64,000 nt of DNA from an uncultured Sulfitobacter sp. (GCA_913060815.1 CAJXSZ010000001.1:248001-312000); one strand, 5' to 3'; counted from the stretch's first letter, positions 28,692 to 37,695 are shown. Translations and numbers: made by a program. The notes: a model not told the origin generated them from the letters alone.

Positions 28692-29774
28692 TTAATCCTC
28701 CTCCTCTTCGTCTTCGGCAATCAGAACAATGTCGCCACTTTTTTCCATGCGGCGCACGGCGCTGACAACAGCAGACATGGCTTCATCAGCGGCACTGGAT
28801 TTGATTTTGCCCGCTTCGTCGATATCTTCACGCAGCTGGTCGGCCATACGCCCTGACATGTTTTCGAGAATGAAATCGCGTGTATCGCCACATCCCGCGA
28901 TTTCAGCGCCTGCCATTGCGGTAATGAGCATTGCGCCATCCACCTCGCGCAAGACGCGGGGAATGTCGCGGGGAGAAACACGGTCAGGAATATGGGCAAA
29001 GGTAAAGATTGATTTGCGCACAGCTTTGGCCAATTCCTGATCTGTCTCGTCAAGACCGTTCAAGACGTCATCGCGTGTCGGTGTCGAAGCCGAGTTCAGG
29101 ATCGCGCCCAACCGCTCTATCGCGCCCGTCTCGAAAGCGGGAATTGTCTGCGCCTCGAACTGCGCGGCCAGCGACAGGCCGATGCGGTCCACTGCGTCTG
29201 GCGTTACCTCGCTGGTAAGAGAGACGGCATAGGTAATCCGCCGCGCCTCTGGACCAGAGAGCTTACCCAAAAGGCTGGCCGCAACGGGCACTTCGAGCTT
29301 TGACAAAAGGACTGCGGCGACTTCGGTGCTTTCCTGTTGGACGATTTCGAGCAGTTGTTCGGCGGGGAGGGCGCATACCAGCTGCCATGGGTCGCCTGCA
29401 GCCCTCACGCCCGCCTCTTTGCGCAGTCGCATGGCGGTTTCGCGGCTGATCCGACCGTCGAGCGCGTCGAGCGCGCCTGCAATGCCGCCAGGAAATGAGA
29501 GGCCGATTGCCTCCAGCTCTTCGGTGAATTCCTGCACAACGGCGGCGACGGTAACACGGTCAACCACGCGCATGGAGCCCATTTGCTGGGTCAGCTGGGC
29601 CTGAAGTTCGGGCGGGAGTTCTTCCAGCGCGATATCCGCGCCCTCATTGAGGAGCAGTCGCACGACTATGGCCGCTTTTGCACGTTTGCTCAGGTTTGTC
29701 TGGGCAACGATGCGCGGCATTGCTGCGGGCTCTGCACTAGCGATGGGCATGGGCATGGGGGTAAAATCGTTCAT
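28692..29774 (-). CDS. fliG: Flagellar motor switch protein FliG
   Basis: 360 aa from ATG 29774. N-terminal LSKRAKAAIVVRLLLNEG, middle domain with VPVAASLLGKLSGPEARRITYAV, and C-terminal torque domain: KSIFTFAHIPDRVSPRDIPRV, then LITAMAGAE and FILENMSGRMADQLREDIDE. It ends in an acidic EDEEEED tail. FliG couples the rotor to the stator in the C-ring. No other flagellar gene lies in the window, so it is physically separate from any main flagellar cluster. The spacing to the acyltransferase (68 bases) allows co-transcription. Confidence 0.88.
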   Translation of the reverse strand: MNDFTPMPMPIASAEPAAMPRIVAQTNLSKRAKAAIVVRLLLNEGADIALEELPPELQAQLTQQMGSMRVVDRVTVAAVVQEFTEELEAIGLSFPGGIAGALDALDGRISRETAMRLRKEAGVRAAGDPWQLVCALPAEQLLEIVQQESTEVAAVLLSKLEVPVAASLLGKLSGPEARRITYAVSLTSEVTPDAVDRIGLSLAAQFEAQTIPAFETGAIERLGAILNSASTPTRDDVLNGLDETDQELAKAVRKSIFTFAHIPDRVSPRDIPRVLREVDGAMLITAMAGAEIAGCGDTRDFILENMSGRMADQLREDIDEAGKIKSSAADEAMSAVVSAVRRMEKSGDIVLIAEDEEEED

Positions 29775-29865
29775 CGGGACCAATCTCTGTGGGATGCCTC
29801 AGGTATGGCGATGAAAGGTAAAAAAGAGCTAAAAATATCGCGGCGCTTACAGCCAAAGCCTTCGC

Positions 29866-29893
29866 AAAAAAGGCGCAACAATATTGCTGCGCC
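29866..29893 (-). terminator. Terminator of the TPR-protein gene
   Basis: Minus strand GGCGCAGCAAT / ATTGTTGCGCC stem (one G-T pair) followed by TTTTTTGCG, 34 bases after the stop at 29927. Confidence 0.8.
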
Positions 29894-29926
29894 AATTTGT
29901 TTTAAGGTGTTGGGCGGAGAGACTGT

Positions 29927-30445
29927 TTACCAGTCGAACGTCTCGCCCGTGGCAATTGCCGTGCGCAAGGATGCTTCGGCCCAGGTGCCTGTCCCGCCAT
30001 GCGCGCGAATCTGGCGCAGTTGCTCAATCGCGGCTGTGATGTTGCCGTCCTCTACAAAGCCCTGGCCCATGTAAGAGCGCGCCATCACGTTTGCGGGATT
30101 TTGAACAAGGGCGCGGGCGTAGAATTTCATCGCCGCATCGGCATTGCCCATTTTGCGGTTGGTAAAGCCCATATAGGTCATCACGCGGTCATCTTCGGCA
30201 GGCATCAGCGCCAGCAAATCCTGCGCATCCGTGTAGCGCCCGTCATAAGACAATGAGCGGACCTCTTGGTAGAGTGTATCGAAATCAAACGTGTGGCCGT
30301 TGCTGCTCACGCATTTTTTGGAGTTCTTGTCATAGACAAAGCCGCTCTGGCATTTCGGCTTTTTCGGCGGTGCGGTTTCATCCATTGCGGCGAATGCCGT
30401 TGCGGGCAAAGCGAGAGCAAGAGCGGTGGCGAGTACAAAACGCAT
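29927..30445 (-). CDS. Secreted TPR-repeat protein with Cys-motif head
   Basis: 172 aa from ATG 30445, with GGAG upstream. Signal peptide 1-19 (LALALPATAFA), then a disulfide-like motif CQSGFVYDKNSKKCV (Cys32-Cys45), then TPR-like helices (RYTDAQDLLALMPAEDDRVM, TNRKMGNADAAMKFYARALV, MARSYMGQGFVEDGNITAAI). Periplasmic. TPRs suggest a protein-binding role. The Cys motif recurs in the micro-protein encoded just upstream. No enzyme domain is visible. Confidence 0.75.
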   Translation of the reverse strand: MRFVLATALALALPATAFAAMDETAPPKKPKCQSGFVYDKNSKKCVSSNGHTFDFDTLYQEVRSLSYDGRYTDAQDLLALMPAEDDRVMTYMGFTNRKMGNADAAMKFYARALVQNPANVMARSYMGQGFVEDGNITAAIEQLRQIRAHGGTGTWAEASLRTAIATGETFDW

Positions 30446-30552
30446 GGGAAAACTCCAGTGTGCGAGAACAGTCGGAATAAAGGTAAGCCGCAAAGGGGCG
30501 CGGTAAAGAAAAAACCCACCACGCCCGTTCACAAATTGGTGTTATGGTCGTT

Positions 30553-30708
30553 TCAGGTCGTTGTCGCCACGCAGCTTTTGCTTTCGGCGTCATAGACGGA
30601 CCCAGCCGCGCATGACATTGCCTGTTTGCTGTGGTTACAGCCCATTGCCATGCCCAAGGACGGCAGCAGCATCAGGGTGGCGGTCGCAAGTGCAATCTTC
30701 ATTTTCAT
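30553..30708 (-). CDS. 51-aa secreted Cys-motif micro-protein
   Basis: 51 aa, start ATG 30708 chosen because AAGGAG is 8 bases upstream; ATG 30714 is too close to it. Signal-peptide-like first 22 residues (MKMKIALATATLMLLPSLGMA), then a mature part with three Cys, containing CAAGSVYDAESKSCV (Cys33-Cys46). That motif matches the neighbouring TPR protein at 9 of 15 positions. Small proteins of this shape occur beside purB in Rhodobacteraceae. Likely periplasmic; function unknown. Confidence 0.65.
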   Translation of the reverse strand: MKMKIALATATLMLLPSLGMAMGCNHSKQAMSCAAGSVYDAESKSCVATTT

Positions 30709-30750
30709 GTCCATTACTCCTTTTTCTGACATGACGTAACGGTAACGCGA

Positions 30751-30782
30751 AACGGCGCGATATCAAAAGAAATCGCGCCGTT
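30751..30782 (-). terminator. Terminator after purB
   Basis: Perfect 11-bp stem AACGGCGCGAT / ATCGCGCCGTT with a 10-base loop, 64 bases after the purB stop and 43 bases before the micro-protein start. The following TTTCG is only weakly T-rich. Confidence 0.65.
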
Positions 30783-30845
30783 CGGTAAAATATGTGTCAG
30801 TCTGCCGCAGTTTAATTGCGACAGCGCTTAGGTTTTGCGCAATAT

Positions 30846-32150
30846 TCAGTCGCCGAACACGCGTTTGAAGATCGTGTCAACGTGCTTGGTGTGATAGCCC
30901 ATGTCGAACTTTTCTTCGATCTCCTCAACGCTGAGCGCGGCGAGGACTTCGTCGTCCGCAAGAAGCTCGGTCTTGAAATCCTTGCCGTGGTCCCAAACCT
31001 TCATCGCGTTGCGCTGCACCAGCTTATAGCTGTCCTCGCGGCTCACGCCCGCTTGGGTGAGGGCCAGCAGTACACGCTGTGACATCACGAGGCCGCTGAA
31101 TTTGTTCATGTTGGCCAGCATGTTGTCGGGGTAGATCAGCATCTTGTCGACCACACCTGTCAGACGGTGCAGGGCGAAATCAAGGGTGATCGTGGTGTCG
31201 GGACCAATCGCGCGCTCCACGGAGGAATGCGAGATATCGCGCTCGTGCCACAGGGTTACGTTCTCCATTGCGGGGATCACGGCCATGCGAACGGTGCGCG
31301 CCAGCCCTGTCAGGTTCTCGGTCAGAACGGGGTTTTTCTTGTGCGGCATCGCAGAGGAGCCTTTTTGCCCTGCCGAGAAGAACTCCGCCCCTTCAAGGAC
31401 TTCGGTGCGCTGCATGTGGCGAATTTCAGTCGCGACATTCTCAATGGAGGAGGCGATCACACCAAGGCAGGCAAAGAAGGCCGCGTGGCGGTCGCGCGGG
31501 ATGACCTGAGTGCTGATCGGCTCAGGCTTGAGTCCCAGCTTTTCGCAGACATGCTCCTCGATACGCGGGTCAATGTTGGCGAATGTGCCAACAGCGCCCG
31601 AGACGGCGCCGGTTGCAATCTCCTCGCGTGCGGTGCGCAGGCGGGTCATGTTGCGGTCCATCTCGGCGTAGAAGCGCGCGAATGTCAGGCCCATCGTGGT
31701 GGGTTCGGCGTGGATGCCGTGGCTGCGGCCCACGCGCAGGGTGTCTTTATGCTCGATGGCGCGGCGCTTGAGCGCGGCAAGCAGTGCCTCCATATCGGCG
31801 ATCAGAATATCGGCGGCGCGGGTGAGCTGGATGTTGAAGGCGGTGTCGAGCACGTCCGAGCTGGTCATGCCCTGATGCACGAAGCGCGCTTCGTCACTGC
31901 CCACATGCTCGGCCAGATGCGTGAGGAATGCGATCACGTCATGTTTGGTCACGGCCTCGATCTCGTCGATGCGTGCCACGTCGAATTCTACGTCCTTGGC
32001 TTTCCAAACGGCTTCGGCGTTCTCGCGCGGGATCACGCCAATATCCGCCATCGCGTCACAGGCATGCGCTTCGATCTCGTACCAGATGCGGAACTTCGTT
32101 TCTGGTGACCAGATGGCAACCATTTCGGGGCGGGAATAGCGGGGGATCAT
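30846..32150 (-). CDS. purB: Adenylosuccinate lyase
   Basis: 434 aa from the second ATG (MIPRYSRPEMV), which has AGG at 7-base spacing. Fumarase/aspartase superfamily signature GSSAMPHKKNP, with TSSDVLDTAFNIQL and GRSHGIHAEPTTMG conserved. It acts twice in purine synthesis (SAICAR to AICAR, and adenylosuccinate to AMP). Full length; transcribed alone. Confidence 0.97.
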   Translation of the reverse strand: MIPRYSRPEMVAIWSPETKFRIWYEIEAHACDAMADIGVIPRENAEAVWKAKDVEFDVARIDEIEAVTKHDVIAFLTHLAEHVGSDEARFVHQGMTSSDVLDTAFNIQLTRAADILIADMEALLAALKRRAIEHKDTLRVGRSHGIHAEPTTMGLTFARFYAEMDRNMTRLRTAREEIATGAVSGAVGTFANIDPRIEEHVCEKLGLKPEPISTQVIPRDRHAAFFACLGVIASSIENVATEIRHMQRTEVLEGAEFFSAGQKGSSAMPHKKNPVLTENLTGLARTVRMAVIPAMENVTLWHERDISHSSVERAIGPDTTITLDFALHRLTGVVDKMLIYPDNMLANMNKFSGLVMSQRVLLALTQAGVSREDSYKLVQRNAMKVWDHGKDFKTELLADDEVLAALSVEEIEEKFDMGYHTKHVDTIFKRVFGD

Positions 32151-32260
32151 CGGCATACCTATCTGTCAGACTGCAAGATATGCGCGCAATAGCTTGTGAA
32201 GCCCCCGAGAACAAGGTCAGGCTTGTGGTTTTGATCTGCTGAAGCCGCGAGGAGGCGTGG

Positions 32261-33481
32261 TCAGAAAGGGAGGAGCTCCGTTACGACCTTTGAGGTGCGC
32301 TCCAAGGTGCGGTGCACGGGGCAGCGGTCTGCGATCTCCAGAAGACGCGTGCGTTGCTCCGCGTCAAGATCGGGGCCAGTCAGTTTTATCCGACGCGTGA
32401 AGCTGTCGATCTTGTGGTCTGCACCGACTTCTGCATCCTGCGCGTGTACCTTGTCATGGGAGACATCGACGCTCACATGTTCCAGTGGCCAGCCTTTGCG
32501 CCGCGCATACATGCGGATGGTCATAGAGGTGCAGGCCCCCAGACTGGCCGACAGAAAGCCGTAAGGCGACATGCCCATGTTGGTGCCGCCGTAGGCCAGC
32601 GGCTCATCCGCGAGCATGTGTAGATGACTGCCCGAAGTGATGTCCTGCAAGAACCCGTCGGCGTTCGCCTCGGAGACACGGACAATGCCCTCTGGTGTGC
32701 CGATCGGGGGGGCAGGGACAGGCCGCTCGATATAGCGCGCGGCCCAAGTTGCAATCAGATTGGCCGTGTATTCGGCATCCCTGGGGTTGGTCACAAGGTG
32801 GTCGGCGTCATCAAGTGAGACAAAGCTCTTGGGGTGTTTGGCGGCCATGAAAATCTCAGCGGCACTGTCCACGCTGACAATTGCATCGCGTGGCGCGTGC
32901 ATCACCAGAAGGGCCGCACCCAACCTTGGCAGCACATCGCCCAAGACGCCATTACCCGTATCTTCGATAAATGATTTGCCAATGGTGAAGGGCCGCCCGC
33001 CAAGCGTCACCTCGGCAGAGCCGTTCCGAGCGATCTCGGGCAGCGCATCGGCAAAGTGGTGTGTCACATGAGCGGGATCATATGGCGCACCGATGGTTGC
33101 CACGGCTTTGATCCCGTCCAGCATGCTGGCCGCTTTGATCACCGCAGCTCCGCCCAGCGAATGGCCGATCAAGAGGCTGGGTGGCATCCCTTTTTGTGCA
33201 GCCCACGTAGCGGCAGCGATCAGGTCGTCTACGTTGCTGGTAAACGAGGTGTTCTCGAATTCACCCTCGGAATGGCCAAGGCCTGTAAAGTCGAACCGCA
33301 AAACGGCAATCCCCATGGCTGCCAGTCGGGCCGCGATACGCCGCGCGGCGGGTATGTCCTTGCCGCAGGTAAAGCAATGGGCGAACACGGCAGTCGCCAG
33401 ATGCGGGCCTGACGGTGTGTCTAGACGGGCAGAAAGCTCTGACCCGTCATGGCCGTGGAAAGTAATGCGCTCTACAGCCAT
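32261..33481 (-). CDS. Alpha/beta hydrolase-OsmC fusion protein
   Basis: 406 aa. Residues 1-255 are an alpha/beta hydrolase with nucleophile elbow GHSLGG (Ser108) and the late VMHAPRDAIVSVDSA block. Residues 265-406 are an OsmC/Ohr domain with its two Cys in SLGACTSMTIRMYARRKGW and DRCPVHRTLE. OsmC proteins reduce organic hydroperoxides. The fusion is a known architecture; a link between ester hydrolysis and peroxide removal is inference. Cytosolic; divergent from the trans-sulfuration gene. Confidence 0.9.
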   Translation of the reverse strand: MAVERITFHGHDGSELSARLDTPSGPHLATAVFAHCFTCGKDIPAARRIAARLAAMGIAVLRFDFTGLGHSEGEFENTSFTSNVDDLIAAATWAAQKGMPPSLLIGHSLGGAAVIKAASMLDGIKAVATIGAPYDPAHVTHHFADALPEIARNGSAEVTLGGRPFTIGKSFIEDTGNGVLGDVLPRLGAALLVMHAPRDAIVSVDSAAEIFMAAKHPKSFVSLDDADHLVTNPRDAEYTANLIATWAARYIERPVPAPPIGTPEGIVRVSEANADGFLQDITSGSHLHMLADEPLAYGGTNMGMSPYGFLSASLGACTSMTIRMYARRKGWPLEHVSVDVSHDKVHAQDAEVGADHKIDSFTRRIKLTGPDLDAEQRTRLLEIADRCPVHRTLERTSKVVTELLPF

Positions 33482-33639
33482 GTCTGGGCTCCTTATCTGC
33501 GCAGAAGGTGGCGCAAGGGCTAGCAGGGTTCAAGGGCTTGTCATGTGCCTCACGCCGGTGTGACGGAATGATTGCACGCACTGCTGCACAGGCTTACACC
33601 GAGCGCGAACACATTGATAATCGAACCGGAGCATACAAC

Positions 33640-34791
33640 ATGGCGCCCAAGTCTCTCGACACTCTTCACCCCGCAACCATCGCGGCACAGGCCGCAGGCC
33701 TGTTGGATGAGGGCACAGGCGGCGTGGTCCCACCGATTCATCCCGCAACGACATTTGTACGGGGTGAGGATTATGCGCCCATTGTGGAGGGCAATGTCTA
33801 TTCCCGCTCAAGTGCGCCCAACGGGGAGATGGTCGAGAAGGTTCTGGCCCAGCTTGAGGGCGCTGCCGATGCGATGGTGTTTCCTTCGGGTATGGCGGCG
33901 GTTGCCGCAATCTTTCGCACGTTGCCGTCAGGTGCAACTGTGTTGGTGCAAAGCCAGATCTACTGGGGCACCACTGCGTGGATACGTGACTTTTGCACCC
34001 GCCGTGCCATTACCCTGATCGAGGTAGAGGCGGCGGACACAGAGGCGTTTGCTGCGGCCTGCGCCACGCATAAACCAAAGCTGGCGTGGATCGAGACGCC
34101 GTCCAACCCATGGCTGCGTATTGTCGACCTCACCGCCTGTGCGGATGCTGTCCATGCGGCGGGCGGGCTGCTGGTGGCGGATATGACAACGGCCACACCC
34201 GTACTCACGCGCGCGTTGGATTTTGGCGCGGATATCGCCATGCATTCTGCCACCAAGGGGCTGAATGGTCACTCGGACGTGCTGGCGGGCGCGCTGAGCG
34301 TAGCGGATGCCCAAAGCGATATCTGGCAGGCAATACGCGCGGATCGCGACATGGCGGGCGCCGTGCTGGGGCCATTCGAAGCATGGCTTTTGCTGCGGGG
34401 CATGCGCACTTTGCCCTTGCGGGCGGAGCGGATGTCACAGAATGCACAACGCCTCGCCGAATACCTGTCTGACCATCCCGCGGTTGAGGCTGTGCTCTAT
34501 CCCGGCTTGCCTAATCACAAGGGTCATGCGCTTGCCTGTACCCAGATGAAAGGCGGCTTTGGTCCGCTGCTGTCTTTCGTGGTCAAGGGCGGTGCTGCTG
34601 CGCTTAGCGCAGTTGGGCGTCTCAAGCTTTTCCATCGCGCTACGTCGCTGGGCGGTGTCGAAAGTCTGGTGGAGCACCGCCACACAATCGAGCCTCATAC
34701 GGGCATCCCCGAAGGCCTGCTACGCCTGTCTGTGGGGATAGAAGATGCAGGTGATCTGATGGATGATCTGGGGCAAGCGCTGGGTCAATAG
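33640..34791 (+). CDS. Cys/Met-metabolism PLP enzyme (cystathionine lyase/synthase family)
   Basis: 383 aa from ATG 33640, with GGAG 8 bases upstream. PLP-binding lysine region HSATKGLNGHSDVLAGAL, substrate-loop YSRSSAPNGEMVE, LEGAADAMVFPSGMAA and C-terminal LRLSVGIEDAGDL are all typical of the trans-sulfuration family. Whether it is cystathionine beta-lyase, gamma-synthase or a methionine gamma-lyase cannot be settled from sequence reading. No riboswitch is evident upstream. Confidence 0.88.
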   Translation: MAPKSLDTLHPATIAAQAAGLLDEGTGGVVPPIHPATTFVRGEDYAPIVEGNVYSRSSAPNGEMVEKVLAQLEGAADAMVFPSGMAAVAAIFRTLPSGATVLVQSQIYWGTTAWIRDFCTRRAITLIEVEAADTEAFAAACATHKPKLAWIETPSNPWLRIVDLTACADAVHAAGGLLVADMTTATPVLTRALDFGADIAMHSATKGLNGHSDVLAGALSVADAQSDIWQAIRADRDMAGAVLGPFEAWLLLRGMRTLPLRAERMSQNAQRLAEYLSDHPAVEAVLYPGLPNHKGHALACTQMKGGFGPLLSFVVKGGAAALSAVGRLKLFHRATSLGGVESLVEHRHTIEPHTGIPEGLLRLSVGIEDAGDLMDDLGQALGQ

Positions 34792-34801
34792 AAAAACCTT
34801 T

Positions 34802-34817
34802 ACAAAACTAGTTTTGT
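34802..34817. promoter_or_regulatory. Perfect 16-bp palindrome, likely ArsR-type operator
   Basis: ACAAAACTAGTTTTGT is its own reverse complement. It sits 16 bases before the regulator's ATG and 10 bases after the preceding stop codon, the place expected for an autoregulatory operator of a dimeric winged-helix repressor. Confidence 0.6.
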
Positions 34818-34833
34818 GGTTATTTTGATTGAT

Positions 34834-35145
34834 ATGACACATTCAACAACAGCAACCGCCCTCGCGGCCCTCGGACATGACGCACGTCTAAAGGTATTTC
34901 GCCTTTTGGTTCGTGCAGGCGATGCGGGGCTGAACATCGGTGAGATCGGTGAACATCTTAGCATGGCGCCCTCGACGCTGGCTTACCACCTTAAGACGCT
35001 CGTGGATGCGCGACTGGTGACCCAAGAACGGCAGGGGCGCCTGACCATCAATCGTGTCGATTTCGATATCATGCACCAGACGGTAGATTTCCTGACATCC
35101 GAATGCTGCGCGGGTGTGACACTCACCCGCGATACGGCTGCTTGA
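34834..35145 (+). CDS. ArsR/SmtB-family winged-helix regulator
   Basis: 103 aa from ATG 34834. DNA-binding helix-turn-helix NIGEIGEHLSMAPSTLAYHLKTLVDARLV is the ArsR pattern. A C-terminal Cys pair (SECCAG) could bind arsenic, copper or another thiophilic ion. The gene directly precedes a Cys-rich permease, so it is probably the local repressor. The classical ELCVC motif of ArsR is absent. Confidence 0.82.
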   Translation: MTHSTTATALAALGHDARLKVFRLLVRAGDAGLNIGEIGEHLSMAPSTLAYHLKTLVDARLVTQERQGRLTINRVDFDIMHQTVDFLTSECCAGVTLTRDTAA

Positions 35146-35189
35146 TGAATTTCACACCCACTTAAAACCATAAACCTAAGGATTTAAAG

Positions 35190-36242
35190 ATGGCCGAGAC
35201 ACAAATTGATCCCCCACAGGGGACCGCCAGAATAACATCCCATCTGTGGCAACATGAAAAAGTGTGGCTGGTCTCGGCCGCGATCCTTCTGGCGCTTTTT
35301 ATCTATTCGCCCGCCTTGGGGCTTGGAACCGCTCAATTCGCAGCACTTAATCTAGCCAGCATTGCACCCTATCTGGCGCTCTCGGTCGGGCTTGCCGCTT
35401 ATGCAGGGTCGACGGGCGCGGACCGTCTGATTGCACGGGCCTTCACGGGCTCACCTGTAATGATGATCTTTCTTGCTGCAGTCGTCGGTGGACTTTCGCC
35501 GTTTTGCTCTTGCGGTGTGATCCCCTTGATCGCTGCATTGCTGGCGATGGGGGTGCCGTTGTCGGCGGTTATGGCCTTCTGGCTGGCCTCTCCCGTTATG
35601 GACCCGTCAATGTTCTTGCTGACCACAGGCGTGCTGGGTTTTGAATTCGCTCTGGCCAAGACGATCGCGGCCTTGAGCCTTGGTGTCTTTGGCGGGCTGG
35701 TGGTGCACGGTTTGGCACGCGCAGGCCATCTGAAGACCCCCTTGCGTGAAGGAGTGGGCAACGGCGGCTGCTGTGCCTCCTCGGTCCGCTCGATCCAGCC
35801 TGTGATCTGGAAGTTCTGGCAGGATGATGCGCGCGTATCCAAATTCTGGAATGAAGCGTTGAAGACGGCTCTGTTTTTGGCAAAATGGCTTACCCTTGCC
35901 TTCATCCTCGAGAATTTGATGCTGACATGGTTGCCTGCTGATCTTGTTGCATCAGCGCTGGGCGGCACGGGTGTTGGACCTATCGCCATGGCGACTGTTG
36001 TTGGCGTGCCTGCCTATCTCAACGGTTATGCCGCGTTGCCTCTGGTGGGCGGATTGATCGGGCAGGGCATGGCACCCGGGGCGGCGCTTGCCTTCTTGGT
36101 AGCAGGCGGCGTTAGCTCGCTCCCCGCAGCGATTGCGGTCTGGGCCTTGGTACGGCGCGAGGTATTTGCGCTCTATCTCGGTATCGCGCTGACAGGTTCA
36201 TTCGCCATTGGCCTGATCTTCCAGCTTTGGACCACGCTTTAG
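35190..36242 (+). CDS. COG0701-type permease (ArsP/DUF318-like)
   Basis: 350 aa with about eight to ten TM helices. The family motif PFCSCGVIPLI and a cytosolic GGCCASSVRS (two adjacent Cys) are present, plus the second-half repeat VGVPAYLNGYAALPLVGGLI. Relatives include ArsP, which exports trivalent organoarsenicals. Linked to the ArsR-type gene by 44 bases with AAGGA before ATG. Its TAG stop overlaps the dddP stop of the opposite strand by three bases. Confidence 0.82.
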   Translation: MAETQIDPPQGTARITSHLWQHEKVWLVSAAILLALFIYSPALGLGTAQFAALNLASIAPYLALSVGLAAYAGSTGADRLIARAFTGSPVMMIFLAAVVGGLSPFCSCGVIPLIAALLAMGVPLSAVMAFWLASPVMDPSMFLLTTGVLGFEFALAKTIAALSLGVFGGLVVHGLARAGHLKTPLREGVGNGGCCASSVRSIQPVIWKFWQDDARVSKFWNEALKTALFLAKWLTLAFILENLMLTWLPADLVASALGGTGVGPIAMATVVGVPAYLNGYAALPLVGGLIGQGMAPGAALAFLVAGGVSSLPAAIAVWALVRREVFALYLGIALTGSFAIGLIFQLWTTL

Positions 36243-37582
36243 GCGCGGCCCATGAGGGCATCGTCGAACGGATATTGCGTTAGGTTCTCAAACCCGTCCT
36301 CGGTGATGAGAACCTGATCTTCCAGCTTGATTGAAAATTTGCCACCTTCGGGGCTGACCAGCGCTTCGACACAAAGCACCATGCCCGCCTCTAGTGGATA
36401 GTCATAGGCACCTTCCACCGCATGATCGGGATAGGCGACCAACGGCCATTCATCACACAGGCCAACCCCGTGCATCAAGCAGCCATATTTGAGCTTTTGA
36501 AATTGCGGATCAAGGACATGGGTGTTCGCTGATAGCTCAGGGATCATCACACCCGGTTTGAGCATCTGCATATTTTGCATGATATGCTCGACCCCGTGTT
36601 GCATGGCATAAACCATATCAGGGGGCGGAGCCTGATCGCCGATCCACCAACTGCGGGAGATATCGACGCAAATCCCGTAAGAGCCAACGAGATCGGTATC
36701 AAAACTGATAATCTCGTTGTTTTGCGTGATGCGTGGACCGCATTCCTGAAACCACGGATTGGTGCGTGGACCAGAGGACAGCAGCCGCGTCTCGATCCAC
36801 TCTCCGCCACGGCGGATATTCTCGGCGTGCATCACGGCCCAGATGTCATCCTCGGAAGTCTGGCCAAGAGGCACGTTGGCCCGCGCAAAATCCTCCATCA
36901 CTTTCACGGAGGTCTCACAGGCGTGACTGGCACAGCGCATGGCAAGTATCTCGTCAGGCCCTTTGATGCTGCGCGATTTCTCGGTGACTTCCTCGCCGTC
37001 CATCACCTCAAACCCAGCGCGTTCGAGCGAGCGCAGACCGTGGAGCATGATCTTATCCACGGCAATGCGCTTCTCTGCGCCGCCATGCTCGGCAATCAGT
37101 TCCTTGATCTCGCCTGCCAGCACATCTGCGGCCACGCCCACCTTATCGCCGCGATCAAAATAGAAGAGGTCCGCGCCAGAGCGCTGCTCCCGCACCAGTG
37201 GATTGAATTCGCTTAGAAAAGGAGAGTTCTTGTAGTCCCACATGACCATATAGCCATCTGCGCAAAGCAATACGGCGCGGAAGGGGTTGTGGGTATTCCA
37301 AAGCTGCATGTTGGTGCTGTCGGTGGCGTAGCGGATGTTGAGAGGGTCGAACATCAAGAGCCCACCATAGCCGCGTTCAACGATATGACGGGTCAGGCGC
37401 TCCCAACGGTAGCGGCGCATGTTTGCGAGATTCGGCAGCACCAGCCCTGCCGCCTCCCATTCGCGAAAGGCCAATTGTGTGGGGCCGATTTCCACGCGGT
37501 CTGCATCATTAGGCGAGCCGTCGGGCAGGGTGGCTCCTCTTGCCGGGTCGATCTTGCGTGTCTCGCGGTAATGCTGGTTCAT
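36239..37582 (-). CDS. dddP: DMSP lyase DddP
   Basis: 447 aa from ATG 37582 (GGAGG 7 bases upstream), exactly the length known for DddP. Creatinase/M24-peptidase fold. The residues known to bind the metal pair in characterised DddP occur at the same numbers here: Asp295, Asp297, Asp307, His371, Glu406, Glu421; the catalytic Asp377 is also present (MHGVGLCDEWP). The enzyme cleaves dimethylsulfoniopropionate to dimethyl sulfide plus acrylate in the cytosol. It is divergent from a DUF3445 gene with an inverted repeat between them. No acrylate-use genes adjoin it. Confidence 0.96.
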   Translation of the reverse strand: MNQHYRETRKIDPARGATLPDGSPNDADRVEIGPTQLAFREWEAAGLVLPNLANMRRYRWERLTRHIVERGYGGLLMFDPLNIRYATDSTNMQLWNTHNPFRAVLLCADGYMVMWDYKNSPFLSEFNPLVREQRSGADLFYFDRGDKVGVAADVLAGEIKELIAEHGGAEKRIAVDKIMLHGLRSLERAGFEVMDGEEVTEKSRSIKGPDEILAMRCASHACETSVKVMEDFARANVPLGQTSEDDIWAVMHAENIRRGGEWIETRLLSSGPRTNPWFQECGPRITQNNEIISFDTDLVGSYGICVDISRSWWIGDQAPPPDMVYAMQHGVEHIMQNMQMLKPGVMIPELSANTHVLDPQFQKLKYGCLMHGVGLCDEWPLVAYPDHAVEGAYDYPLEAGMVLCVEALVSPEGGKFSIKLEDQVLITEDGFENLTQYPFDDALMGRA

Positions 37583-37638
37583 GGCGGGCCTCCGTGGCCT
37601 TAAGCGTGGCGCAAAAACAGGCCCGCGCTTTTCAATCT

Positions 37639-37658
37639 GCGACATGGCCTCATGTCGC
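37639..37658. promoter_or_regulatory. Inverted repeat in the dddP / DUF3445 divergent promoter
   Basis: GCGACATG-GCCT-CATGTCGC: two perfect 8-bp arms with a 4-base spacer, in the 113-base gap between the two start codons (57 bases from dddP, 38 from the DUF3445 gene). Likely binding site for a dimeric regulator; none is encoded beside it. Confidence 0.5.
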
Positions 37659-37695
37659 TTTTGCCATGCGGGCTGGCGCGCGGTATGAGAGTGGA

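Noticed and set aside
33482-33639. SAM- or SAH-sensing riboswitch ahead of the trans-sulfuration gene
   Set aside because: The leader is short and I could not find conserved riboswitch core bases; the gene has an ordinary GGAG site.
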